Of a stretch of DNA of 22,419 nucleotides, positions 1-6,498 are shown piece after piece. The translations under genes were made by a program, and so were the position numbers. Numbering within the stretch: the stretch's first letter is position 1; each line of letters begins with the position of its first letter. The notes beneath the pieces are model-generated. The model was not told the DNA's origin, made no database searches, and was given only the letters and a program-made list of their open reading frames with translations. This DNA is from a virus, in the IMG/VR virus record IMGVR_UViG_3300030451_002458, positions 1 through 22,419 of that record; one strand, given 5' to 3'.

Positions 1-1169
1 ACTGAGCGGAGTGATACGTTAAAGATATATGGAGAAGCAGATCCAACTGTGTCTGATTCTACAACAACACTAGAGTTCTGTATTTCCTGTGCTGTAGGTA
101 GAGCATTAGGAGGAATGTTTGAAGTCTGGAATGTGAACTGAGTAGGACTCAATATCTCATCTACAAGGAATGAACCATTGTAAGAATTGATTGCGGTTGT
201 AATACCAGCAATTAAGACAGGAGTATCTTTGAATAGTCCATGTGCCTTGTTTGTATTGACTGTAATAGTTGCAGTCGGAGTGTTACCGTCACCAGCCTTG
301 ATAGATGTAACACCAACTGGGTCTGATTGTAAGTCTCCAACGATTCTAAATTCATCTACGTTGGGTTCAAAGTCATCAAATGTTGGGTAGTCACCAACTG
401 GTCTACCAGATGAGTCTCCGTATGCTTTTGCAACCTTGAAGTAGAACATATCAAGGTCTGTCAATCCACTATCAACGCCATCAATCAAGACATTGTTGAT
501 ACCATCAGCATAGGTGAATGTTGCTAACTTATGGTGAGAGTATGAAGGAGTTTTTGTATTACTATCGTAGTCATAGTATGCAGTTTTGGTGATGTCTGCA
601 TCAAATATGGTGAAAGCAGTGAAGTAACAAGTACCTGTAACCCTAAGAACACCACCATATTCCATGGCATCGTTCGCTGGGTCGGGAACATAAAGTGGTC
701 TTAGTTTAGTTTTACGAAGATCTAAACCAATAATAGATGTACCACGAGGCATGATAGCACCACCTTCGGTACTATTATACTTGTATAGTTCGTTATTAGG
801 GTCTAATACATCAAAATTACTCTCTGTTGTAAACTGTGTGAGAGTTGTTACTTCATATCCAGCGTTCTTTCTTTGTTTAAATTCTGCGTTACCACCATTG
901 TTTGTAACAGTAAATCCAGGCCTGTTGTCAATGTAGTGTGTGCCAGGATATGCTAGAATAGTAGTTCTGTCAATCTTATCGTTATTCTGCCCAGGCTGAT
1001 ATGAAAATCTCGCAGCCTCAATCAATGCCCTCTGAATTGTCTTGAAGGGTCTTGTTTGAGAGTTACCTCTATTTTCTATACTATCTGTTGCATCAAAGTC
1101 ACTTGGGTTTACATAGAGTATATTACCCTCAGCGTTCTTTAGAAAGTTTTCTAATCTTGATAGAGGCAT
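1..1169 (-). CDS. Large virion structural protein, N-terminal part (runs off left edge)
   Basis: An open minus-strand frame starts at ATG 1169 (MPLSRLENFLKNAEG) and continues without a stop to position 1, about 389 residues, so the C-terminus lies outside the window. A purine-rich GAAGG sits 4 nt before the ATG. The N-terminal stretch (ENRGNSQTRPFKTIQRAL, then TTILAYPGTHYIDNRPG) resembles the opening coil of parallel beta-helix proteins (the 'KTIQ.A' and 'YPGTY' motifs of DUF1565/pectate-lyase-like spikes). I recall the MPLSRLENFLKNAEG start from structural proteins conserved among T4-like cyanophages. No catalytic residues are evident. A tail-fibre, spike or baseplate-periphery role is inferred from the fold hint and from its place at the end of the virion operon. 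It has its own late-type promoter candidate at 1202-1209. Confidence 0.75.
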   Translation of the reverse strand, partial: MPLSRLENFLKNAEGNILYVNPSDFDATDSIENRGNSQTRPFKTIQRALIEAARFSYQPGQNNDKIDRTTILAYPGTHYIDNRPGFTVTNNGGNAEFKQRKNAGYEVTTLTQFTTESNFDVLDPNNELYKYNSTEGGAIMPRGTSIIGLDLRKTKLRPLYVPDPANDAMEYGGVLRVTGTCYFTAFTIFDADITKTAYYDYDSNTKTPSYSHHKLATFTYADGINNVLIDGVDSGLTDLDMFYFKVAKAYGDSSGRPVGDYPTFDDFEPNVDEFRIVGDLQSDPVGVTSIKAGDGNTPTATITVNTNKAHGLFKDTPVLIAGITTAINSYNGSFLVDEILSPTQFTFQTSNIPPNALPTAQEIQNSSVVVESDTVGSASPYIFNVSLRS

Positions 1170-1201
1170 TTTACCTTCAACCTATAAAATTTCTTCTAAC
1201 C

Positions 1202-1209
1202 TATTTAGA
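1202..1209 (-). promoter_or_regulatory. Candidate late promoter (TCTAAATA) before structural gene
   Basis: The minus strand reads TCTAAATA, one mismatch from the T4 late consensus TATAAATA, in the 43-nt gap 33 nt upstream of the ATG at 1169. The same octamer lies before gp26 (16985-16992) and before gp4 (17975-17982). It overlaps the 3' side of the upstream gene only marginally. Short AT-rich motifs arise by chance, so position is the main support. Confidence 0.4.
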
Positions 1210-1212
1210 CAT

Positions 1213-1914
1213 CTACAAGAATATCTTCTGAGAGAGTCGATCTTCCTCCTCATACATCCCTGCCGTAATGAATGGTGCTTGTAATACATCTGCTGGTATA
1301 ATGATTGCTCTGTTATATTCCAATCCAAACATCATAGACTGTTTCCATGCAAGAACTGATTCATAAACATCTTTCCTGAGTGAGAAGGCATCAGCATCTG
1401 CGTACATGTTCTTCATGTCCTCATGAATAGTATTCTTACCAGCAAATGCCCAAATGTCAGTGCCACCCATTGAGGGCATATTTTTGTTGAGAAAAATTTC
1501 TACGGTAAATTGAAACGGACTTGGGTTTTCGGGATAGTAAGCCTGAAATGGTAAAAGTTGCAATGGTTGTTTAGCAACTGTGTCCTGATTCATCCAATCT
1601 ACCAAGAAAGGCATGACTGCCATATTCTTTTCAATATATTCCTGATCCGTTGGTCTACCCCAAAACTGCTCATCATAACATAGTTCTTTGAATAATCTCT
1701 CAGTATTTTTCCTTAACTCTTCTGTTTCATATACCGATCTTGTTCCTGAGTGATGATTTATAAGATTTATATCTTCTCTCTTTGGTAACTTAAATGCTAA
1801 CTCTCTAACCTTATCTGGATTTTTGTAAAAGTTATCTATCAACATAGCGTTCCTTTTTTCAGGTCCTATGTCAGTTATAGCAATAACTTCTAACTCATCA
1901 CTTAATTCAAACAT
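1213..1914 (-). CDS. Hypothetical protein, possible degenerate 2OG-oxygenase-like fold
   Basis: A 233-aa protein with AAGGA about 5 nt before its ATG; its start overlaps the upstream 62-aa gene by 8 nt. Residues about 25-42 (LIDNFYKNPDKVRELAF) match the pattern that opens many phage and marine bacterial 'NFY.dPd.VR..A' proteins (DUF6445-like, related to prolyl-4-hydroxylase-like jelly rolls). The end (NRAIIIPADVLQAPF... RLSQKIFL) matches the last two strands of that fold. I cannot find an HxD...H iron triad, so either it is not catalytic or the assignment is wrong. It lies a few genes from three clear oxygenases, which fits a diverged relative. The family call is tentative; the gene itself is secure because of length, spacing and ribosome binding site. 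Confidence 0.6.
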   Translation of the reverse strand: MFELSDELEVIAITDIGPEKRNAMLIDNFYKNPDKVRELAFKLPKREDINLINHHSGTRSVYETEELRKNTERLFKELCYDEQFWGRPTDQEYIEKNMAVMPFLVDWMNQDTVAKQPLQLLPFQAYYPENPSPFQFTVEIFLNKNMPSMGGTDIWAFAGKNTIHEDMKNMYADADAFSLRKDVYESVLAWKQSMMFGLEYNRAIIIPADVLQAPFITAGMYEEEDRLSQKIFL

Positions 1915-2095
1915 CTTTGTTCCTTTCTTCCACTAAATGTTCAACTTCTGAAGCAACTTTATCCATCACCTCTCTTACATCAGTTCCTGATCCAGAGGTA
2001 TGGTAGTAGTTTTGTCCTTTCGGAGCATAGTGTCTGGTGTGGAGTGTCCAATGCCACTGCTTTACACCCTTAGAATACCAGAATTGTAAACGCAT
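1907..2095 (-). CDS. Small hypothetical protein, 62 aa
   Basis: An aromatic- and histidine-rich small protein that begins MRLQFWYSKG and has a predicted C-terminal helix (DVREVMDKVASEVEHLVEE). The first half could form a beta-hairpin (FWYSKGVKQWHWTLHTR). There is a faint, unproven resemblance to DUF1508/YegP-like small domains, which have an 'aromatic-K-G-W-W/F-L' hairpin followed by 'SGxGY'. It is the first gene after the tmRNA and its terminator, and it overlaps the next gene by 8 nt in a different frame, which suggests translational coupling. A TATAAATT box lies just upstream. I do not recognise a function. Confidence 0.55.
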   Translation of the reverse strand: MRLQFWYSKGVKQWHWTLHTRHYAPKGQNYYHTSGSGTDVREVMDKVASEVEHLVEERNKDV

Positions 2096-2103
2096 AAAGT
2101 TTT

Positions 2104-2111
2104 AATTTATA
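2104..2111 (-). promoter_or_regulatory. Candidate late promoter (TATAAATT)
   Basis: The minus strand reads TATAAATT (one mismatch to TATAAATA) between the GC hairpin at 2119-2133 and the ATG at 2095. The ATG lies only 8 nt downstream, so a transcript from here would be almost leaderless. Alternatively this AT stretch may simply be the tail of the terminator. Confidence 0.3.
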
Positions 2112-2118
2112 TATGAAA

Positions 2119-2133
2119 GGGGGCAGAGCCCCC
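2119..2133 (-). terminator. GC-rich hairpin after tmRNA, possible terminator
   Basis: A perfect 6-bp stem GGGGGC / GCCCCC closes an UCU loop on the minus strand and is followed by UUUCAUAU. The U-tract is short, so termination may be partial. It could instead be a protective 3' structure of the tmRNA coding piece that is processed later. Confidence 0.45.
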
Positions 2134-2136
2134 TAT

Positions 2137-2162
2137 GGTCACTTGGTTAACAAGGAGTGACC
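2137..2162 (-). other. Stem-loop in 3' part of tmRNA coding piece
   Basis: GGTCACT (2162-2156) pairs with AGTGACC (2143-2137) over 7 bp, with a second possible short stem CTTG/CAAG inside. It follows the tag stop codon by 16 nt, where tmRNAs have PK2 or a related element. It is probably a structural part of the tmRNA rather than a separate signal. Confidence 0.5.
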
Positions 2163-2178
2163 GATCCCCGATTGCCCC

Positions 2179-2253
2179 TTAGGCAGTAGCGAGTTCGCTA
2201 GTGCGGGCAAATTCTCTTGTGAGAACACGAGAGAATGCTACGATGTTGTTCGC
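2179..2253 (-). other. tmRNA tag-peptide reading frame, 24 aa
   Basis: The resume codon is inferred as GCG (Ala) at 2253-2251, because from here the frame reads ANNIVAFSR, the hallmark start of cyanobacterial tags. Translation continues VLTREFAR, then TSELATA, and stops at TAA 2181-2179. Host tags that I recall are about 16 residues and end in VAA; this one is longer and ends ATA. The codons of the extension are the ones that build the hairpin 2187-2200. Confidence 0.7.
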
Positions 2254-2428
2254 AGCGGTGTCGATGTCTTTAGCATCTGTGTTTGCTCTCCGAGCAGGTT
2301 TTCAGTCATGCTCCTTATACCCTGTCGAAACCATTGCACCCCCTAGCTTATGGAGGTGAGGGGAGTCGAACCCCTGTCCAAAATATCGGTGGCACCACCT
2401 ACATGTCTTTTTAAGTCATACATCAGGA

Positions 2429-3016
2429 CTATACAATCCATTGTATCCAAGAATATCTAGATCCTTTTGTAACTGGAGTTACTTCATGTGGAAACAAATA
2501 CAGTGCTGGGAATACTAACACACCTCCCTTCTTTATGGTGACAGTATGTTCTTCCCAAAATACAAAATCACCACCTTCAAAGTCATCATTCAACACACCT
2601 ACTACACTTGTGACAGGTATGCCTCTGAACTGTCCTTGAAAGAAGTCACGAATATGATCGTAGTGAGGACTAAGATAATCGCCAACATTATACTTGTTGA
2701 ATTTTATACCCGAACTGGCTTCCCAAAATGAACCACCTCCACCAGACCCAACACTATAATAATTATATTTTTCATGGAAGGCATAATGCAACTCCTCATT
2801 TACATGTGGTTGTATTATAGATGTAGCCTCTGGGCAATCTACAGTTGATTGCATCTTTGAATCTTTGTCAAGATCAACCTGTTCATGATCTTGATACCAC
2901 ATGAAATCTCCCCACTGGCGAGAATCCAAATGAGAAACTATCTCATCACATTCCTGATGAGATAGCAAATCATATTCAAATATATGATCTTTAAGATTCG
3001 GGTACTTTAGGACCAT
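2429..3016 (-). CDS. 2OG-Fe(II) oxygenase (prolyl 4-hydroxylase type)
   Basis: A 195-aa protein with the full signature of the P4Hc family. H118 and D120 lie in SPHYDHIRD, H177 in LFPHEVTPV, and R187 in KGSRYS is the 2-oxoglutarate-binding arginine; GGDFVFW forms the typical strand between them. Such enzymes hydroxylate protein prolines or other residues using 2-oxoglutarate, O2 and Fe(II). T4-like cyanophages often carry several, with unknown substrates. It is the last protein gene before the tmRNA. Its start overlaps the end of a possible 49-51-aa ORF (2991-3146). Family assignment is firm; the substrate cannot be read from sequence. Confidence 0.88.
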   Translation of the reverse strand: MVLKYPNLKDHIFEYDLLSHQECDEIVSHLDSRQWGDFMWYQDHEQVDLDKDSKMQSTVDCPEATSIIQPHVNEELHYAFHEKYNYYSVGSGGGGSFWEASSGIKFNKYNVGDYLSPHYDHIRDFFQGQFRGIPVTSVVGVLNDDFEGGDFVFWEEHTVTIKKGGVLVFPALYLFPHEVTPVTKGSRYSWIQWIV

Positions 3017-3140
3017 CTTTTAGCACCTTACTACCAGTTTGTTTGGCAATATATGCCGCTAACTCTGGAGTTTCTTCCCATTCCCAGATTTGATTATGTT
3101 GTGGGTTCTTCTTTTGAATCGTGAGTGTGCGTTTTACCAA
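2991..3140 (-). CDS. Possible small protein with TTG start, about 49 aa
   Basis: The stretch 3017-3093 would otherwise be a gap between tightly packed genes. A minus-strand frame here encodes a plausible peptide (HNQIWEWEETPELAAYIAKQ, then TGSKVLKDGPKVPES) and stops at TAA 2993-2991, overlapping the next gene by 26 nt. It has no ATG. The best candidate start is TTG at 3140, preceded by a strong AGGGAGG about 7 nt upstream; a TTG at 3146 is the alternative. Its 5' third overlaps the end of the 100-aa gene in another frame. Amino-acid composition looks protein-like, but comparison with other cyanophages is needed to exclude chance. Confidence 0.45.
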   Translation of the reverse strand: MVKRTLTIQKKNPQHNQIWEWEETPELAAYIAKQTGSKVLKDGPKVPES

Positions 3141-3396
3141 TTTCAACCTCCCTAGTTAGTAATTCAATTTCTTTTTCAAGGCCAATAATCCTGAGTTCTG
3201 CATCATTAGCCGATCTCTCCAGTGCCCTTACTGAATGAGATATTTTTGCAATCTCTTTTCCAAAGGCATCAATGTTTTGGAGAAGTAAGTTATTTCCAAA
3301 TGACTGAGGGTGTCCCTGTTCTGCGTAGGCAGTATCTTCTACTTCCTCACATCTCTTGAGATATTCTTCTCTTGTCATTCGATTGTTTTCAGTCAT
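3094..3396 (-). CDS. Hypothetical coiled-coil protein, 100 aa
   Basis: A charged, probably all-helical protein. Residues about 45-87 (AFGKEIAKISHSVRALERS then NDAELRIIGLEKEIELLTREVE) show heptad-like spacing of I, L and V, indicating a coiled coil, and the C-terminus is short and polar. Its ATG overlaps the TGA of the upstream oxygenase-like gene by 4 nt (ATGA), a typical coupling. No domain is recognised. Location between oxygenase genes in the late operon gives no clear role; an oligomerising accessory protein is only a guess. Confidence 0.6.
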   Translation of the reverse strand: MTENNRMTREEYLKRCEEVEDTAYAEQGHPQSFGNNLLLQNIDAFGKEIAKISHSVRALERSANDAELRIIGLEKEIELLTREVEIGKTHTHDSKEEPTT

Positions 3397-3920
3397 GAGT
3401 AGTCCATGTAAATGTTTCCAGATATTGTAGTTCCCTCATTGCCTGAGTTTACCATGTGCATTAAGAATGATGGAAATATAATCATACTTCCAGGTCCTAA
3501 CTGCGGCTTATAGTCTAACGCAAACTGAGGTAAAGTGCAACCAAAGTGATTCTGAATGTTATGGATTGAAGGATTAAAGAAAGATGTTCTTGATGTCACA
3601 TCAACATAGATCACAAAACTCCACTGACTATGAGGGTGTATGTGAGCATCTTGATAGTCATGTTTTTGATAAACATTCTTCCATATATGTCCAAACCTAG
3701 CGTCCTTCCCCATCAATTGAGCTGGGTATAGGTTTCTCTCAACAACCTCTGACAAATATTGCCACACCGTTGTTGGAACCTCCTCTGGTTTTTGAGTTCC
3801 AAAACTAGAAGGAACTCCCGAATCCCACGTTGGTTCTAGTGGAGCAAAGGGGATATCTTCAAATTTACTAAGTTCAACCGTATCTTCAAAGATAGGGATA
3901 CTAAAGATTTCTTTTTTCAT
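3393..3920 (-). CDS. Putative 2OG-Fe(II) oxygenase, HxH-type
   Basis: A 175-aa protein. Its core (DAHIHPHSQWSFVIYVDV, residues 91-108) and later GPGSMIIFPSFLMHMVNSG (143-160) match the pattern of the TIGR02466 family of putative 2OG-Fe(II) oxygenases ('N.H.HP....G.YYV' and 'P..L.H.V'). Candidate iron ligands are H93 or H95 with H97, and H155. The usual 2OG-binding arginine near the end is not obvious (EGTTISGNI), so activity is less certain than for its neighbours. The start overlaps the upstream oxygenase stop by 4 nt (ATGA), so the two are likely co-translated. Confidence 0.72.
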   Translation of the reverse strand: MKKEIFSIPIFEDTVELSKFEDIPFAPLEPTWDSGVPSSFGTQKPEEVPTTVWQYLSEVVERNLYPAQLMGKDARFGHIWKNVYQKHDYQDAHIHPHSQWSFVIYVDVTSRTSFFNPSIHNIQNHFGCTLPQFALDYKPQLGPGSMIIFPSFLMHMVNSGNEGTTISGNIYMDYS

Positions 3921-4549
3921 TTTGAAGGTAGAGGATCAGTTCTCATTGTTTTATATACCAGACTCGCTCTGAGTCCACGATATACTTCATTTGGTGGCAT
4001 ACCATGATGCCAAATGTTTCCCTTAAAGAATACAATTCTGCCTGGGGCAGGGTCTACACCTTGCCACTCATCATTTAATTTATACTTTATTTGTCCTCCC
4101 CACTCTGGTGCCCAATGTTTATTGACATAGTAACAGAAACTGAGTCCGTTGTCACATGTACAATCTTGATGAGGCGTTGTATTATGTATCCACTGTTGTC
4201 CATTTATCATTATCTCTCCAAGTTCTACCTTGAATGGGAGAGTGTGCATAACTGCACTGTAGATCATTCTAAAAGCACTGTCCTGTGCAATGTCACTTCT
4301 TTCTGGCGGGAATATCTGTTGTTTTAAAGCTGGTGCTTCATCCCATGTAGGGTCTGCACCTACATCTCTACCATCTTCAGCATACCCACTGGTATGACCC
4401 CAGAACCAATTATATCCAGTCATCACCATATCATGTACATGATGAATGAACCAGCCTGGGAATAAGTTGTCTATAACATAGATTTCATCTTTAGATAGAT
4501 CATACTTTGACCAATCTAGAAACTCTCTATTTCCATCAATGTAAATCAT
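3917..4549 (-). CDS. 2OG-Fe(II) oxygenase
   Basis: A 210-aa protein with a clear facial triad: H127 and D129 in TPHQD, and H181 or H182 in NIWHHGMPP. R191 or R194 follows as the 2-oxoglutarate anchor. PGRIVFFKGNIWHHG is the classic double-stranded beta-helix end motif. The short N-terminal region (IYVIDNLFPGWF) is a typical family opening. It belongs to the diverse cyanophage oxygenase group; the product might be hydroxylated virion or host protein, but nothing in the sequence tells which. It overlaps the upstream gene by 14 nt and the downstream one by 4 nt. Confidence 0.85.
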   Translation of the reverse strand: MIYIDGNREFLDWSKYDLSKDEIYVIDNLFPGWFIHHVHDMVMTGYNWFWGHTSGYAEDGRDVGADPTWDEAPALKQQIFPPERSDIAQDSAFRMIYSAVMHTLPFKVELGEIMINGQQWIHNTTPHQDCTCDNGLSFCYYVNKHWAPEWGGQIKYKLNDEWQGVDPAPGRIVFFKGNIWHHGMPPNEVYRGLRASLVYKTMRTDPLPSK

Positions 4550-4865
4550 CTAATTTCTTTAACTCACTTTGTTCTAATACTTTGTCATAACCGTTTACGG
4601 CGGCATCTATGATTGCCTTTCTCATATCATCGTGTAATCTTTCTGTTGCGGAAGATAATCCTCGTTGCCCAGGCAATTCTTTATCTGTCTGTGCATCTAC
4701 ATCAATGATCTCAGGTGGCAATGGTTTAGGTGCATCTACTCTTCTGTAAGTAAATCCCTCACCCTCATGTAATTGTAGAGTGGTGATGGCATATTTTTCG
4801 TGACTACAATCACAATATTTTTGTCCTAGTCCGTCATATACTGACCAGTATGGATAAAAAGGCAT
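4536..4865 (-). CDS. Hypothetical protein, 109 aa
   Basis: Starts MPFYPYWSVYDG one base after the upstream structural gene ends, so it is surely part of the same operon. Residues 18-22 hold a CDCSH cluster that could bind a metal, but there is no second cysteine pair, so a zinc finger is not supported. The middle is proline-rich (APKPLPPEIIDVD) and the last third is helical and charged. I do not recognise the family. Position between a virion structural gene and an oxygenase suggests a late-expressed accessory or minor structural protein. Confidence 0.55.
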   Translation of the reverse strand: MPFYPYWSVYDGLGQKYCDCSHEKYAITTLQLHEGEGFTYRRVDAPKPLPPEIIDVDAQTDKELPGQRGLSSATERLHDDMRKAIIDAAVNGYDKVLEQSELKKLDDLH

Positions 4866-4866
4866 G

Positions 4867-6498
4867 TTAATTTGAGTTTAGAATGTCGTCCCAATCAAAG
4901 TCCTCTACTGCTTCTGCTTGTTTTAATTGTTTACTTGCTTTAGCATTATTAAATCCTACTGCTTGCAAGAATCCCCATGCAATAGTTTCATCATCATTTC
5001 TTAGACTACGCAATGCGTCTGCTCCATTTATATAGTGGTTGATTCTAGGTACATTTTCTTGAATAATATTATTCATTTCGTTCTCTGCATCTACAATCGC
5101 AGTGTCGTATGCACCACAATCGCCTGGGATATTTCCGCCTGGAGGGTTTCCTGTGTATCCTATTGCAGCAGTTAGAGATCCAATACCACTTATTACAAGT
5201 CTCTGTCCTAAAGATGCGTGTGTAGTAGTAGCATCTCCGTCCTCATCAAATATTGATACAGTAGGCCAATTAAATGTACCCTCATAATATTCTACTCTAC
5301 CAGCACCTACAGCAGGCTCTGGTCTCTGTAATACTTCTCTCCACTTAGCAATTATATCTGGATCTCCGTTGTTTGTAAGTTCTAACCTATGTCCTTTACC
5401 TATGTTAGCACCTCTTGCTATACCTATCTCTACTGGGTCTATCGGATTTTTACTAGACTCAAATTCTATGTCTTCCAAATCTCCAGGCCTTACAACTATA
5501 AATGAACTTTGGATGCCTGGGGCAGATGGTTGGGCACTGAGTTCTGCAAAGTAATATGATGATACTACACCAACATAGAATGAAGTGCCTATCTGTGGGT
5601 CAATAGAATTGGTAACTACGTTACTTAGAGTGGCAAAATCATATACTACTTCCACTGCTGTGGTTACTCCTGTCACACTGTCATATACACTTGTAATACC
5701 AACAGCAGTTCCAAATCCTGTGATTGTAGTTCCAGCTGCAACTATACCTAGACCAGCTTTCAATGGAGAGGCATAAACTTCGTCGCCTACACTAAATGAG
5801 GTGATGACTCCTATTTTCTGATCACCGTAAAGTTTGTTGTCTCCTGTTGTGCAGAATCCAGTCACACGATAATTGTATGCAGCGTAGTCAGTCAATCCGA
5901 AACCAGTAACAGATGTTCCAGCTCCTGCTAAATATATTCTCGGTTCGTCAAGACTATCTGTTATGAAGTCTCCTGTCTTAATACCAGATAATATACCTGT
6001 GGTAAATCCAGCTAACGTTTCTGCATCATCGTCAAGTAGTATCAAAGCATTACTACCAACATTAGCGTCAGCCTTGTCAATAGTTTCTACAACATTCGCT
6101 GAGTAGTCCATGTTTTTAGGATACTTGTAGAACTTAGGTCCATAGAATCCCAAAAATCTAAATGTGTTGGGATCTTTCGTAACTTCATAAGTTACAGTTG
6201 GTCCATCATCATCATTGTAATAGTGATAATCATTAGTTGCTACCTGTGTCCAAATTAAATCACTTCTACACCCATGAGATATTCTATCAAGATATGCCTG
6301 TTGAACAACTCTAATCTTTTGATTGATAGGGTCAACCAATGGTGGTATTTTTTGGTCGATTTTATTAATTAATTCATCATATTCATCAATCTTTACGTCA
6401 GTTAGTGCCAACTGTTCTGCAAGAGAACTGGTTTCATTTTTTGTAGTTTCTCTTTGCTCTCTGAGTCTCTTACCTATTTCTTGTGGGTCTACTGTCAT
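4867..6498 (-). CDS. Virion structural protein, 543 aa
   Basis: A long late-operon protein. The first ~70 residues are strongly helical and charged (IGKRLREQRE, then SLAEQLALTD), suggesting a coiled-coil oligomerisation stem. Residues ~95-440 are glycine/threonine/valine-rich beta structure with repeated turns such as 'VGVVSSYYF' and 'AGTTITGFGTAVGIT', the texture of fibre or baseplate-periphery proteins. The C-terminal ~90 residues are helical again and end acidic (DFDWDDILNSN). The start codon overlaps the stop of the upstream spike-like gene (ATGA). No enzyme motif is seen. Structural role is inferred from composition and operon position. Confidence 0.65.
   Translation of the reverse strand: MTVDPQEIGKRLREQRETTKNETSSLAEQLALTDVKIDEYDELINKIDQKIPPLVDPINQKIRVVQQAYLDRISHGCRSDLIWTQVATNDYHYYNDDDGPTVTYEVTKDPNTFRFLGFYGPKFYKYPKNMDYSANVVETIDKADANVGSNALILLDDDAETLAGFTTGILSGIKTGDFITDSLDEPRIYLAGAGTSVTGFGLTDYAAYNYRVTGFCTTGDNKLYGDQKIGVITSFSVGDEVYASPLKAGLGIVAAGTTITGFGTAVGITSVYDSVTGVTTAVEVVYDFATLSNVVTNSIDPQIGTSFYVGVVSSYYFAELSAQPSAPGIQSSFIVVRPGDLEDIEFESSKNPIDPVEIGIARGANIGKGHRLELTNNGDPDIIAKWREVLQRPEPAVGAGRVEYYEGTFNWPTVSIFDEDGDATTTHASLGQRLVISGIGSLTAAIGYTGNPPGGNIPGDCGAYDTAIVDAENEMNNIIQENVPRINHYINGADALRSLRNDDETIAWGFLQAVGFNNAKASKQLKQAEAVEDFDWDDILNSN

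Larger units (their letters stand above)
2137..2402 (-). ncRNA. ssrA: Circularly permuted (two-piece) tmRNA gene
   Basis: Read on the minus strand, the acceptor piece comes first. A T-arm (AGGGG-TTCGACT-CCCCT, 2364-2375) runs into CACCTCC plus discriminator A (ending 2351). A 7-nt linker TAAGCTA (2350-2344) follows, then the 5' end of the coding piece, GGGGGTG (2343-2337), and the near-universal tmRNA D-region GGTTTCGACAGGG. GGGGGUG pairs with CACCUCC over 7 bp, with the G3-U70 wobble required by alanyl-tRNA synthetase. CCA is not encoded. The tag frame runs from GCG at 2253 to TAA at 2179 (24 codons plus stop) and starts ANNIVAFSR, as cyanobacterial tags do. The stop sits in a helix (2172-2177 with 2205-2210) around a 5-bp hairpin (2187-2200), the place of helix H5. 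Marine picocyanobacteria are known to have permuted two-piece tmRNA, and this copy has that architecture. The outer ends (about 2402 and 2137) are approximate. I could not assign helix H2 or all pseudoknots. Confidence 0.88.

Noticed and set aside
187-936. Two small plus-strand frames in the first kilobase
   Set aside because: Both are antisense to the large structural gene that is open through the whole region on the minus strand.
2337-2376. Ordinary tRNA gene
   Set aside because: There is a T-arm and a 7-bp acceptor stem, but no D-arm or anticodon arm between the right elements, and the acceptor strands are in reversed order; the tmRNA reading explains all of it.
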